Shown one piece after another: positions 33,271 through 44,081 of a stretch of 64,000 nt of DNA. Position 1 is the first letter of the stretch; the number at the start of each line of letters is the position of its first letter. The notes under the pieces were generated by a model, which saw nothing but the letters and a program-made list of their open reading frames with translations, was not told the origin of the DNA and made no database searches. The position numbers and the translations under genes are program-made. Origin of the DNA: Blumeriella jaapii. Lineage: Eukaryota; Ascomycota; Leotiomycetes; Helotiales; Drepanopezizaceae. The stretch spans positions 1,364,001-1,428,000 of the forward strand of contig VWND01000067.1 in NCBI GenBank assembly GCA_009599575.1, given 5' to 3'.

Positions 33271-34930
33271 TTTTTATATTAGCTTTTATTATTGCATCAG
33301 TTTTATAATATTATAAGCAAAACTTTTTCTGTATATTAAAAACTGACGCTTCCGACGGCGTAATAGCTTTTGTGCTTTTTTAATTTTATAACGACGACTG
33401 GCTTCCAATCGCTTATTTTAGCAAAACTATAGCTTTCGCAAAACTAAACTACGTCGTATACGACAAAAAAATATTCGCAATCGTAAAATCTTTAGGCAAT
33501 TTCCGTGCTAAATTAGTTAGTTTAATTTATCAGATTAAAATAATTATTAATTATAAAGCTTTAAAGTATTTTATAATTTTTAAATTTTTAAACGCTCGAT
33601 AAATACGCTAGGCCGAGCTTCTCGCCGACTATAACTTTTTTATTACGTATAAATCAGATAAATATAATCTTTTGGCTAACGCACTAATACGTCGTACGAG
33701 CGAACTCGACCGTTAAAACTCTTTTAAACGTATTTAGCGTTTGCAAATCTTTTTTCGAACAAATCAAATCGATTATCGCTTTTTAATTAAAAAACTTCGA
33801 TTTCTTACGGCCTTCGAAACAGCTGTTTTTATCGTTGAAATAGCTGATTTCTTTTTCGCATTTCGTATTATTAATTAGCTTTTCCACGCTAATCGCATAA
33901 TTAGCAGCCTGATAGCTTTCCGAAAAAAAACTGTACGAAACGCTACGAAAAAAAACGACGATAATAATACTTCGTATATATTTAAACGCGATCTGCTGTT
34001 ATATTACGGTCGTCTGATAATATTAAACGTCGATTATTTTCGTTTGGCTTTTATACGAAAAATGCACGACCAGATTTCTATTGTTTATTTTAGCGCTCGC
34101 AAAACTACGCAATTGCTTTCGAACCAATATTATTAACGAGGTATAACAGCTTTCGTAAAACAATATTATCGCAATTATTACGCTTATCGAAGAAATTCTG
34201 TTTTAAAAAATAAGCGCTCCGGCTTTTTTTAATTTTTTTTTGTTTTTAACCATTTTTAAAAGCACGTTATAATAGATTTTTGCAGTTTTAATAAAAACAA
34301 ACACGGTTACGATAACGTATTCGTAATAATAAATCGCTTTTTTAAGCAAATTATTTCGATTTTTTGTTATAAAAATATCGACGCTCGAGACTTTGCTAAA
34401 TTATATATATTTTACGTATACAAATATTTTAGCTTTTCAAAAAGTATTATTAACGATCGTAGCCTTTAGTATTAATTTACTTTTTGGTCTGAATTAAACA
34501 AAATACTCGATACGCAATTAAAGCTTTCGATAGCCGCTTATTAAAACCGATAATCAAACCGAAATTTATAATTAATATTTGCAAAAACGCTTTCGATTTT
34601 TCGTGAATTTTTATTAAAACGATTAAAGCGAATTTCTTTTAATAATAGATTTCGTCCAAATAGTTTTTTTTCACAAAAGTCTAGATGGCTTTTTATTTTT
34701 TAAAATTGTATACGATTATATTTTTTATATTAATTAAAATTGAAAGCTCGATACTTTTTTTTTTTTTATTTTTTATATAAGCTAAACGCAAACGAAGCTC
34801 GTGCGTACGCTCGCCGCTATTACGACGCTTAAAACCTCGCTAAATCGCACTTTTAATAAACCTACGACAAAATAAAAAAAAATACGAATAAATCTCGCCG
34901 CGCGATCGATTTTAACGTTAGCGACTACGT
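33271..34930 (+). pseudogene. C2 RNase H and integrase
   Basis: RNase H: LKTDASDGVIAFVL near 33338-33377, where TDAS is intact, unlike C1. Then AKLNYVVYDKKIFAIVKSL near 33440-33495 and YYGRLIILNVDYFRLAFIRK near 34000-34060. Integrase zinc-binding residues near 34065-34120, a broken DDE core, and TDNQTEI-like residues near 34545-34570. Frameshifts are frequent. Confidence 0.82.
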
Positions 34931-35465
34931 ATGGCTCGATATGCGTCTATTTCCGACCTTTCGGCTTTTTCGCAAGCTCGACAATTCTATAAACGGCCTT
35001 TTTAAAATTATAGCCAAAATTTTCGATAACGCTTTTAAACTAAATCTTTTTAATATTATAAACGTATATTTAGTTTTTCACGCTAATCGACTGCGTAAAG
35101 CAGCTGACGACGCGCTTTTAAATCAAATTAATTTAATTTTTAAATTTATTAATATAATTAATAAGCTTGAATACAAAATCGAAAAATTAATCGCTTATCG
35201 AATGCAGCGGAAAATCTTTTAGTACAAAGCTTTTTAAATAGGTTTAAATAAAAATCTCACGTAGTATCCCGCGTCTGATTTTATATACGCTTTTTTAAAA
35301 ATGCGCGACTTTTACTTGGCGCATAAAAAGCTTTCCGGTCCTTCTGCAAAATTTATAAATTGGCTGAAAGCGTATTCCGAAAGTTTAAATTCGTACGATT
35401 ATTTGAATAATAACGTACTAATAGATAAAAGCTCGAAAGCGCGCTTTTTTCGGACGGGGGAATAG
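34931..35465 (+). pseudogene. C2 integrase C-terminal module and tail
   Basis: 34941-35222 is open: MRLFPTFRLFRKLDNSINGLFK, then VYLVFHANRLRKAADDALLN and a chromo-like end EKLIAYRMQRKIF. Tail MRDFYLAHKKLSGPSAKF near 35302-35355. The purine tract GGACGGGGGAATAG (35452-35465) abuts the 3' LTR. Confidence 0.85.
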
Positions 35466-35730
35466 TATAACGATTCACTTTTTTGCTTTTTTTATCACCC
35501 CAGCAACTACGTGTAGCTGCAAGCTTTCTGGTCTTTTAATAAGTCTTTTTATTAATTATGGAAATTATTTATATATATAAAACACTTTTCTTTTAGCACT
35601 TTTGCTTTTTGCAATTGTTGATTCTAAGTGAATATCTTTGTTACAGAACCAAAGGCTCGTTTCTTATACCATATGAACACGGCGACCAGTTGACTGATCT
35701 TCCAGCCCTTCGACTGATTAGATCGTTATA
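35466..35730 (+). repeat. C2 3' LTR
   Basis: 265 bp, TATAACGATTCACTT to GATCGTTATA. Inner end mutated, outer end nearly intact. Followed by TTATA. Confidence 0.93.
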
Positions 35731-35735
35731 TTATA

Positions 35736-37700
35736 AATTTCTTTTTAATTTTTCTTTAATTCGAAATCGTTTTCTTTTCGAATAATTTTAACTTTTTCGT
35801 TTTTTTTAATACAAAGATTTGTTTGTTAATAATTTTGTCGAATTTTTTTTTTGTATTAAATAAATCGCTAAATTTCAATTCGATTTTTTGTTTTATAATT
35901 TTTTTAATAGCTTCGTCTACGGCTTCGGAGCTAATATATTTATCGATTTATTTTTCGCTTCGTATTAATAATAAACGCTTAAAAGCTGGTATTTTTTAAA
36001 TAATTTAAACCGAAGTGTCGGTATCGATATTTTTTATATCGTCGTTAATTTCTTCTATTATAAGCGTTTTTCTGATGGTTTTATCGGTTTTTTTTCGAAT
36101 TTCAAAATCTTTTTTCTTTTCGATTTTAACGTTTTTTTTTATATTAATTAATTTAGCGAATAAAACAAAAGGATTTTGCTTTTTTATAATTCGCTGGCTT
36201 AATTATGCAGCTATAATATTTGCAAATGCGATAATTGCATTAGTAATATATATATTTGTTTTTTATTTATATATTTAAATTTTATTTATATTTAAAATAA
36301 AAGTTTTCTTTTTAATTAATACGCTTTCGGAAATGTTTTCTTTTTTATTAATAAAAATCGTTTTCGCATTTTTTTTGTTTTCCAAGCAGTCGTTCCATTC
36401 CGTACTTTTTACTTTTAAGCGAATAATATTCAATCAGCTTTGATTTTCAATTTTGTTAAAAAAGTTTATTTCTGCTTCTACCGGTCCGAAGCAAATCGCT
36501 TCGTATTTATTAATATAACAAATATTATTATTTATATAAAAATTAAATGTTTTATATTCTGAGCGAATATAAGGTTTTTCGCAGTAAATTTCTTTATTAT
36601 CGCAAAATCCATATTTAAAGCTACGAAGTCTGTTTTAATAATTGTTTTTATTATTTTAATAGCCGCGATTTTGGTTCCGCGTTGGTTTTCTTTTTTTTTT
36701 TAATAATTGTTATTGTAATTAATGTTTCGCTGATTTTGATCGTTAATACGGGAAGATTGCTATTAGGCAGCTATTATTTTTACGATAGCTTGGCGAAGCT
36801 AATCGCTTCGCGTATTTTAAAAAAAAAAATTATTATAAAAGCTATTTTAATCGTTTTTATTATTCGAATTAACGTAAAAGAGTTTTTTTTGCTGCTGTAT
36901 AAAACTTTCGATTTTGCTTTAAAGTTCTTAAATTTTAATATCGGTAAATTTTAATACGAAAGTTTCGATATTTTTATTAAGCTTTTCTAAGCTAATAAGT
37001 TTTGCAAAACGATTAAACGATATAATAACTGGCTATTTTTTGGCGATTTCGGTAACTTTTAATAGCTAAGCATATTTCTGTATTAAAGCTTCCACGTTTT
37101 TCTTATAAATAAAAAAAAAAGATTTCTTTTGGTTTATAGCTTTAATAATACGTTCGCTTTAGTTTTATTTAAAAACGAATTTTACAAATTTAAAATACTA
37201 ATCGAAAATTTCAGAATTTTGTTTATTAACTTTAAAATGCTTAATAGTTTTGTTGCGAATGCTAATTGAAAGGCCAAATAAAAACAATTTTCTTTGTTTA
37301 ATTTCGCTTAAAACTTTTTTGTTAACGAAAACGTTAAAAACTCTGGTGTAAATACGATAATAAACTTTAAGTTTTTTGGCTTAGCGAATTATTATAACAA
37401 ATTATTTGAAAAAAGCGATAGTATCGCGAATTTGCTAGCAATCGTGGTTTCGGAATTTCGATTTCAAAGCTTTAACTAGCTTACGCTAATTTCGAGCCTT
37501 AATAGCCTTTTATTTATTTATCGATTTAATAATTTTTTTAATAATTAAGTTATAATAGCGAAAAAGTTTATCGAATATTTCAGTTTTAAAAATTCCGAAA
37601 TTTTCACAGGTTTTTTTATATTTTTCGATAAAATCGGTAATATTAGCGCTATTAAATAAAAATGCATCAAAGGAGCCAGAAAAAAGCATGCGGCTTCGTA
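35736..37700 (-). pseudogene. E gag
   Basis: Minus-strand blocks: NSANITDFIEKYKKTCENFG and IFKTEIFDKLFRYYNLIIKK near 37655-37545, RDTIAFF near 37425, YYRIYTRVFNVF near 37370-37330, GLSISIRNKTIKHFKVN near 37275-37220. 'SNITDFLxxYExxCxxYG' is the N-terminal capsid block of a common fungal gypsy gag. Further down, ICYINKYEAICFGPVEAEIN near 36520-36470 follows the nucleocapsid end, and IRSEKWIDKYISSEAVDEAI near 35970-35895 leads to protease. The plus-strand ORFs here are shadows. Confidence 0.8.
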
Positions 37701-38512
37701 TAAGAAAACGAAAAGCGTCGTTGTTTATAATATTAATAAAAATGTTGGTAAGATTTGAATTAAATAAATAAATGTTTTTTAGGATTGCAAATTAAAAGTT
37801 TTTAATATAAAAAAAATCGTTTTTAATAAAAAAGCTATTAAAAAGATTTTTGTGTTTTTTGAAGAAATTAAATAAAATAAAATTGCGTTTAAATATTTGG
37901 ATAATATATTAAAAAACTTGTTTTTTAATAAGTTAATTAAATTAATATAATATTGCTATATAATCCACGGTTTCGATATTTCGTGGCTCAGGCTAATACA
38001 CGTACAGCCATCTTTTTACTATTTTTAATAAAAAGTCGCAAATTGTAATTGCTATAATTACAAAGCGCAAAATCAGAAGATTGAGTTTTCGCCAAGCGTT
38101 TAACCAAAAGAAATCTAATTTAAAAAAGCCGAGCGCAGCGGTCGAAGCGTACGAACCAATATTCGATTTGTTATTTTTAAATAAAAAAGCGATTTTCGAG
38201 CTTTAAATTTCGCACGGTTTAAAATTGCTTAATCGTAATTTCAAACGTTTTTAAAATATGTTGCACTTTTGTAATTTAATAATTGTGCGCAAAATAAAAA
38301 AAGCTATTAAAAATTTTTTATATAATACAGCTGCGAATAATATTATATGAAAAGTTTTTTAAGCCGTAATAGCGAAATATCGAAATCGATTTTAATTGCG
38401 AATTTTAAGAAATACATCGGCGAATATATAAAAACGAAACACCGAAGTTTAAATTTCTGCGTAGGTTATCAAATGTAAAAATAAATAAAAAAACCAAATT
38501 AATACGGCTATA
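37701..38512 (-). other. E 5' leader
   Basis: About 800 bp between the LTR and gag without a clear frame. The 580 bp nearest the LTR (37930-38512) align with 51591-52136 in E2. A GC-rich patch with GAGCGCAGCGGTCGAAGCG (near 38134-38152) is nearly identical in both copies. It probably holds packaging and priming signals, by position only. Confidence 0.6.
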
Positions 38513-38740
38513 TATCGGTAAGTAAAATAATCTAAGGAATTCCTAGAAAAAACTGAAAAAAGAAAAAAAAGAATAAATAAAGGTATGAATTAGACTGCGT
38601 GCTTATGGTACTATCTAAAGGAATGCTTTGCTTTTATATCTGTTGAAAGTAGTCAGTGGCAGGGGGTTTCGGAGGGGTTCATGCCTCGACCATAGCTAAA
38701 ACTACCAACTCCTATTAATACAAGGTATCACCGTTTTACA
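38513..38740 (-). repeat. E 5' LTR
   Basis: 228 bp reading TGTAAAACGG to CCGATA in element orientation. The right (outer) half keeps a C+G-rich sequence. The left (inner) half is AT-shifted. Confidence 0.9.
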
Positions 38741-38751
38741 TTATTACGATT

Positions 38752-38937
38752 TGTTAAAAGATGCGAACGAACAAAAGATTCGTAAATGATTTGCATTAAT
38801 TACGAGGTTTTTAAATTAAAAATGTCGCGAATTCTAAGATATAATATATGCGAATAATCACGTGGTTCCGATATCAGATAATAACAACGTGATTTTCGGA
38901 TTACGTAACCAACGAATTAATGTATTATTTTTTTAAA
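38752..38937 (-). repeat. A2 3' LTR
   Basis: Inverted copy of 3861-4033, more mutated. It retains one CACGTG (38859-38864). The end reads TGTTAAAAG where A1 has the complement of CCCCTGACA. Confidence 0.82.
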
Positions 38938-38959
38938 TATGATTTTTTTTTTTTATTTT

Positions 38960-39690
38960 TTTTTTTTTTCGTCGTCGGAATTTACTTTTATAAATCGAGC
39001 TTCGTTCGCGAAGCGTATTTGTAAACGAATGCGAGATTCGGCTGAAAAAAAAAAAAAAAAAAGGCTTTTTTTAGTTTCGGAAGCAAAACAACTGGTGTTT
39101 TTGCAATAAAAAAGAAATTAATAATAATCGTTTTGTATTTAATAACAATTGTAAAAGCTTTTTTTATAATAAAAGTTTATTTTCGTTATTTATCGATTTA
39201 GAATGTTTTTTGTTAGGAGTTCTGGCTTTAGTTAATTCTGATTTGGTCGGGTGAAGTTTCTAAGGAAAACGGATAGCGAATTCTGTTATAAAATTATATG
39301 CGTTAATAACGTTTTTTAATAGTTTTTAAAATTGGTTTTCGGCGTTGTAGCCGCGCTATTATATTAAATAAATAAAGTTGAGGTTTCGTTTAAAATCGAA
39401 AATAGCGTTTATAATTTATAGCAAGCTTTTGTTTGCGTCGATAAAAACAGATGGAGAAAAAGGGTTTTTCTGCTTTAGAAAAAGATCGTTGTAAGCAGAT
39501 TTAAACAGATTAATATAAAAAATAAAATGTAATAGTTTTTGTTCGAAAGATAATTTCAGCTTATAATTATAAAAGCCTAAAACTTCGGCGATTTTGTAAA
39601 AATCGTAAAATTTATTATTTAGTTTTTTAACTGATTTAATAGAAATTATATTGCATTTGTTAAAAAACACGTAATTTTTTATTTTATAAG
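38960..39690 (-). pseudogene. A2 integrase C-terminus and chromodomain
   Basis: 39670-39416 is open on the minus strand: KKLNNKFYDFYKIAEVLG, then KLLHFIFYINLFKSAYNDLF, as in A1. The chromodomain remnant lies around 39400-39280 (RGYNAENQF). The remaining 300 bp are the Lys-rich tail. Confidence 0.82.
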
Positions 39691-41320
39691 CAAAAGCTGG
39701 TTAGCGTTGTTAATTGAAATAATATTCTTGGTCGACTAACGCTAAAATCAGATTTATACGTAAAAGTAATTTTAATTTTTTTATTTTGTCGGCGAATTCG
39801 TTCGTATTTGCTATTCGTAAAATACGTGAAGTAAAATCTAAAATAAGCTTAAGGAAAAAAAAGCTTATTCGGAAATAAAAGCTTTTGTTAGCGTAAAAAG
39901 AAAAAACTCCGGTTAAAGCGTTTACAGCGTTATTCGCTGCGAATTCAGCTAAAAAAAACCAGTTTTTTTAATTTTTTTAAGCGTATTCGACGAATTATTT
40001 TAAATAAAAAAATAAATAAGCGTTCGCGTTTTCGGTTTGGCCGTTTATTTCGAAGTAAAAGCTGATGGATAGCGTAATATTAATTCCGAAACGGTAATTA
40101 ATAGCTTTTTAAAATTGCGAAACAAGTCGAAAATTTCGGTTTGAAATTATAAAATCGAAAAAAGTATATAAACGTTAAATATTTTTGCAAAATAATTTGG
40201 CTAAATCTGTCGCTTTTATAATGGTATAACAAATTGTATAATATCGTTTTTTAATAAAGCGACAAATTATTATTATAATTAAGTTGTTTCGATTTTTATG
40301 CTTTTTTATTAAGAAATGGTTTATAAAATCGATTAATATTTAATTTCAACGGCGTAAAAAAATAGGCAAAGATTTGAAAAGTTTTTAATAACGTTGATTA
40401 GTGTTTGTATTACGAAAGCAGTCGTTGCAATTGCGAACAAATCTTTTGCAATTTTTAGAAACTAATAGCTAATAATAATTTTTATTAATAATTTCGTAAA
40501 ATTTATTTTTATTAAAATAGTTTGTTTTTACTAAATTATAAGCTATTTATAAAAGTCAAATACGGATAGAAACGTTTAAATTCGATATATCGGAAACGGA
40601 AAATCGGTTTCGGAAATATAATTTGTTATTGCGTATAACGTATTTAAAAAGTTATAACGTTTTGGATTTCGGACTACCTTTTGGTTTAAGCATTTTTTTT
40701 TATTAGCGATTTACAGTTTGTTAATAAAATAGTATTTATTTAAAAATCGTAAAAGCTTTTCGTCGTTTGTTTTGAATTGTTTTAGCGAAGCCGAAAAAAC
40801 GATTAAAACTTCGGTTAAATAATGTTTTTTAAAAAGGGCTTGGTTTTAAAATTAAATTCTTTCGTTTGAAAAGTTTTAAGAAAAGTTTTAAAAACGTCGA
40901 ATTGAAAAGTCAGATTTGCTATTTTATTTTTTAAGTTTAAATATAATTACAAAGTTAAATTCAGCTAAAAATTCGCTTTAGCGTATTTAACGCTTATTAA
41001 ATTGTTTAATCGTTATAAAATATTTTAAGTTTCGGTGGTTTGTAAATATTAGAATTAAATAAGCAGCTTTTTATAATTCGGTTCGTTAATTTTCGAAGCA
41101 ACGTATAATAGCGAAAAGAATTTTGTTATAAATTTCGTAATTGTATTCGGCTTAATCGAATTTTTTCGATATAAAAGCGATTAAATAAAATACTTTTGCA
41201 TCGTTTTTTTGAAAAAAAATCCTTTAAAAAACGTAATTAAAAGCGTTAGTTTTAACGAATATTTTTTTATCGGAATTAAAATAAGATAACGTAAATACAA
41301 TCGTAAAAGCTAATTTGAAA
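39691..41320 (-). pseudogene. A2 integrase and RNase H
   Basis: Minus strand: the NGQTENANAYLF block near 40048-40010 and EFAANNAVNAFTGVFSF near 39950-39895 define the integrase, with CNDCFR near 40435 as the zinc-binding Cys pair. RNase H blocks equivalent to A1 NYEIYNK and FEDWRAEL lie around 41150-41080. Stops and frameshifts are more frequent than in A1. Confidence 0.8.
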
Positions 41321-42553
41321 AATTCGAAAGCTTTTATATAATCGTCGTTAAAGTTTTATTTAGTATTTTTTTTCGTTAAATTTATTAAAAAAGTAACGAT
41401 TGGAAAAAAACTTTTAATAAATCGTCGATAAAAATTCGCAAAACTTAAAAACGCTTATACGTTTTTAACGTTAAAAAAAAATTCCAGCTCGTAATAATTT
41501 CTAGCTTTTTAAAATCTATTTTAATTTTAATAATAAAAATAATTATTTTAAAATAAACGACTTTTTAAATCTCGAATTCGCATTTTTTTATATTTAATTA
41601 CAAATCAGCGTTAGAAAAAGCTTGAAAAACGAAGTTAACGTGTTTTTTGTATTTTTAAAAAACGTTTGAATAAATTAAAATATCGTTCATATAAGCTATG
41701 CAAAAATATTTAAGTAAAATCGTAGAATATCGTTTATGCGAAATTAAAACGTAGCGAAAGCGTTGCATAATCCGAAAAGCATAACTAAAAATTCGAACAG
41801 ATTATATTTCGTATTAAATACAATTAAGTATTTATAGCCTTTTTTTCTACGAATTTTATTAAAAGCGGCGAAAACGTCGAATTTAATATAAAATTTGGCT
41901 TTGCTTAATCGTAAAAATATTTTTCAAATTAATAATAAAAAGTATCGGTTTTTAATTGTAATAGCGTTAAAAGCCTTGTAATCGACGCAAAATCGTAATT
42001 TTTTTTTTTGGTTTTTTCGTAAATAAAACTGGAAAAGCTGCGGAAAAGGATCCAGCTTTTTTCGAAGTTTTTTTAAGAAATTTGCGTAAAACTTAAAGTT
42101 CGTCGATTAATATATTATATAAAAGGCCGTATAAAAATTCTGTTTCAAATCGAAGTTTTATCGTATAATTAACGCTTTTTTTTATAAAATGCAAATTTAT
42201 CAGTTTCGATAAAATCAAAAGCGGCTAGATGATAATAATAATAAAAAAAGAGTTTTATTCGAAAATCGATTTACGGTTTGTTTTGAAAGGCCAAACGAAT
42301 ATTTTTTAATAAAGCTTTAGCGAGATAAAGTTTTGCTAAAAATTGTTATCGTGCAATTTAAAAAAGCTTTTTTTTTTGCAATTAATCGATTTTAAATAAT
42401 ATAATAAAAAAAGATTCGTCGGTTAAAACGCTTAAATTGTATAATTGTTAATTAATTTCGTATAAAAAAGCTGAGAATACTTCGACTTATGATTAAAAGG
42501 CCAAAATAATAAATATAGCTGCTTTTGTACGACGAGGTTTAGCTAATAAAACG
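41321..42553 (-). pseudogene. A2 reverse transcriptase and upstream linker
   Basis: Minus strand: RFCVDYKAFNAITIKNRYFL near 41998-41940, KAKFYIKFDVFAAFNKIR near 41908-41850, the catalytic box Y-M-N-D at about 41694-41682 (expected Y-x-D-D, first Asp changed to Asn) and the fingers segment. 42231-42553 matches the A1 linker 195-540. Confidence 0.85.
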
Positions 42554-42777
42554 TGTTACGATCCGTGCTAATTATTACGATTTTGGCCAGTGGTATAGTT
42601 GTTAATAATAATTGCCAGTAGTAGGATTAAGGTTTGCGCACGAACTTTTATTAATTTGTATTTAATAGTTCAGAGTTCCCGTTTATTTTAGAGTTTTGCA
42701 TTTTAGTATTTAACGTACACGCGTATTTTTCGGCTTATATTATTTATTATAATCACTTTTAAGCCAGCTGTTATATA
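42554..42777 (+). repeat. H 5' LTR
   Basis: Starts TGTTACGAT. A 19-bp insertion between this and TTTGGCC repeats TTACGAT. The remainder aligns with 43852-44081. It lacks the extra trinucleotide-like repeats of the 3' LTR and is more mutated. Confidence 0.7.
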
Positions 42778-42930
42778 ATATTAAGGTTAATAACCAAACC
42801 AGCTTTTGGCTTTTTTTATTTCAGCTTTCCGACGACCCCGCTTTTGCTTTCAAATTTGCGGAGTTTCAACATATCGGCCTGCTTTTTCGCAATTTTCGAA
42901 ATCGATTTAGCCCAAAACCTTATTTCAATT

Positions 42931-43310
42931 AGCTTGCATTTGAACTGCTACCAGAGCTTGCATTTTAATTGCTATCAGAGCTTGCATTTAACTGTATACT
43001 TTTTAATACGATTCGACCTTTTCGCTATGCTTGTCGATTTATTAAAGCTTGTATTTAATTGTATACTTTTTAATATAATTCGATTTTTTCGATAAGCTTG
43101 TCGATTTATCAGAGCTTGCATTTAATTGCATACTTTTTAATACGATTCGACCTTTTCGCTAAGCTTATCGATTTACGAGCTCGCATTTTACTGCTACCAG
43201 AGCTTGCATTTTAATTGTTACTAGAGCTTGCATTTAATTGCATACTTTTTAATACGATTCGACCTTTTCGCTAAGCCTGTCGATTTAAGAGCTTGCATCT
43301 AATTGCACGA
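42931..43310 (+). repeat. Composite tandem repeat in H
   Basis: Units all begin AGAGCTTGCATTT. Short units (about 23 bp) start at 42931, 42954, 43176 and 43199. Long units (about 65-68 bp) start at 42977, 43045, 43110 and 43222, with a partial unit at 43288. The order is short-short-long-long-long-short-short-long. The long unit adds a segment ending TAAGCTTGTCGATTTA. No coding role is evident. Confidence 0.85.
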
Positions 43311-43313
43311 ATA

Positions 43314-43703
43314 ATGGACGCCGATTTTATATTACAAGCTCAGCGTTTCCGTGCTTTTATCGAGCAAAATTATACTTTCGCGCGATTAATCGATTTTTGT
43401 ATTAAACGAATAATCGATCGTATTTTTTTTTCCGCTTTGCTTATGAAAAAAGCATAGTTGTACGTGCTTACAAAAGCATAATATTAATCAGATTTAAAAT
43501 CTTTCGCAGACGTTGTATTTCGAAATATTTCTCGACCGCTCGTTTCAGATTCGATTACTCGGGCCGATTTCGACAAAGCTTTTCGGACCCAGTATAATAC
43601 TGTTGCAGAAATCGACGAAAATATTAAATGGCTTCGAAAAGAACTTTTTGTTACACATAAAAAAGTTTTATACGTTTTGCAAGGTGGCACGTTAAAAGAT
43701 TAA
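43314..43703 (+). pseudogene. H single ORF, unknown protein
   Basis: ATG at 43314, 129 codons to TAA at 43701, with three internal stops clustered at about 43452-43480. TAG or TAA there could have come from Gln codons. It starts MDADFILQAQRFRAFIEQNY and later reads ITRADFDKAFRTQYNTVAEI, DENIKWLRKELFVTHKKVLY and VLQGGTLKD. It looks mainly alpha-helical with heptad-like stretches. I do not recognise a family. It could be a reduced gag-like protein. The region is less mutated than neighbours. An ORF on the opposite strand (43484-43690) is a shadow. Confidence 0.55.
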
Positions 43704-43851
43704 TGCGAAAAAACGGCTAGCAGCCTACTTTTGTTTATACGACAAAATAGCTGGTAATTTACGTCTGCCTGATAGGTTGAAAAAAAAAAAAAATACGAAT
43801 TGGGTTTTACGGCTTCAGATCTGGGGACTAGTTCTTTAAAAGGAGGAGTAG

Positions 43852-44081
43852 TGTTACGATTTTGGCCCGTGGTAAATTGCCAATGGTAATTACCAGTAGT
43901 AATTGCCAGTAGTAATTGCCAGCGGTAGGATTAAGGTTTGCGCACGGACCTTTACCAGTTTGTATTTAATAGTTCAGAGCTTCCGTTTACCTTAGAGCTT
44001 TTCATTTTAGTATTCAACGTATACGCGTATTTTTCGGCTTATATTATTTACTATGATTACTTTTAAGCCAGCTGCTATACT
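43852..44081 (+). repeat. H 3' LTR
   Basis: 230 bp from TGTTACGATTTTGGCC. It contains a short tandem run of GTAATTGCCA-type units at 43880-43925. It joins directly to the I LTR without a recognisable duplication. Confidence 0.72.

Larger units (their letters stand above)
29138..35730 (+). mobile_element. Ty3/gypsy element C2, inserted in E gag-pro
   Basis: LTRs 29138-29401 and 35466-35730, flanked by TTATA (29133-29137 and 35731-35735). 6593 bp including a 170-bp LINE-tail insertion and its duplication. Gene order as in C1 and C4. The E reading frame continues across the insertion site. Confidence 0.94.
7139..38740 (-). mobile_element. Ty3/gypsy element E, split by C1 and C2
   Basis: 5' LTR 38513-38740, leader, gag, protease, RT, RNase H, integrase and a long extra region, all on the minus strand. 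The 3' LTR is 20916-21134 plus 9 bp at 7139-7147, separated by C1. Removing C1 and C2 with one copy of each target duplication leaves about 11.2 kb, long for a gypsy element. Both LTRs come to 228 bp, from TGTAAAACGG to CCACCGACA in element orientation. The sequence beyond the 3' LTR (7097-7138) is element leader rather than host DNA, which suggests a tandem or rearranged copy. Confidence 0.85.
38752..42553 (-). mobile_element. Ty3/gypsy chromovirus A2, 5'-truncated
   Basis: Minus-strand relative of A1. 3' LTR at 38752-38937, then chromodomain, integrase, RNase H and RT toward the right. It matches A1 back to about A1 position 195 and stops at 42553 where H begins. No 5' LTR, gag or protease is found on the right. 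An 11-bp gap (38741-38751) separates it from E. Confidence 0.88.
42554..44081 (+). mobile_element. Short LTR element H, non-autonomous
   Basis: LTRs 42554-42777 and 43852-44081 flank about 1.07 kb that has no RT, integrase or protease. The internal part has a composite tandem repeat (42931-43310) and one ORF (43314-43703). A textbook polypurine tract AAAAGGAGGAGTAG (43838-43851) abuts the 3' LTR and fixes the plus orientation. Size and content resemble TRIM or small LARD elements. LTR architecture resembles that of element I next to it. The target duplication is not found because the right side joins directly to I. Confidence 0.78.

Noticed and set aside
36015..36278. Hydrophobic plus-strand ORF resembling transmembrane segments
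   Set aside because: Antisense of E gag; apparent membrane segments come from AT-rich composition.
42931..43310. CRISPR-like array
   Set aside because: Units are contiguous tandem repeats without unique spacers, inside an LTR element of a eukaryotic genome.
43484..43690. Minus-strand ORF in H with near-normal composition
   Set aside because: The opposite frame has an ATG, a plausible protein and the orientation given by the polypurine tract, so this one is more likely a shadow.
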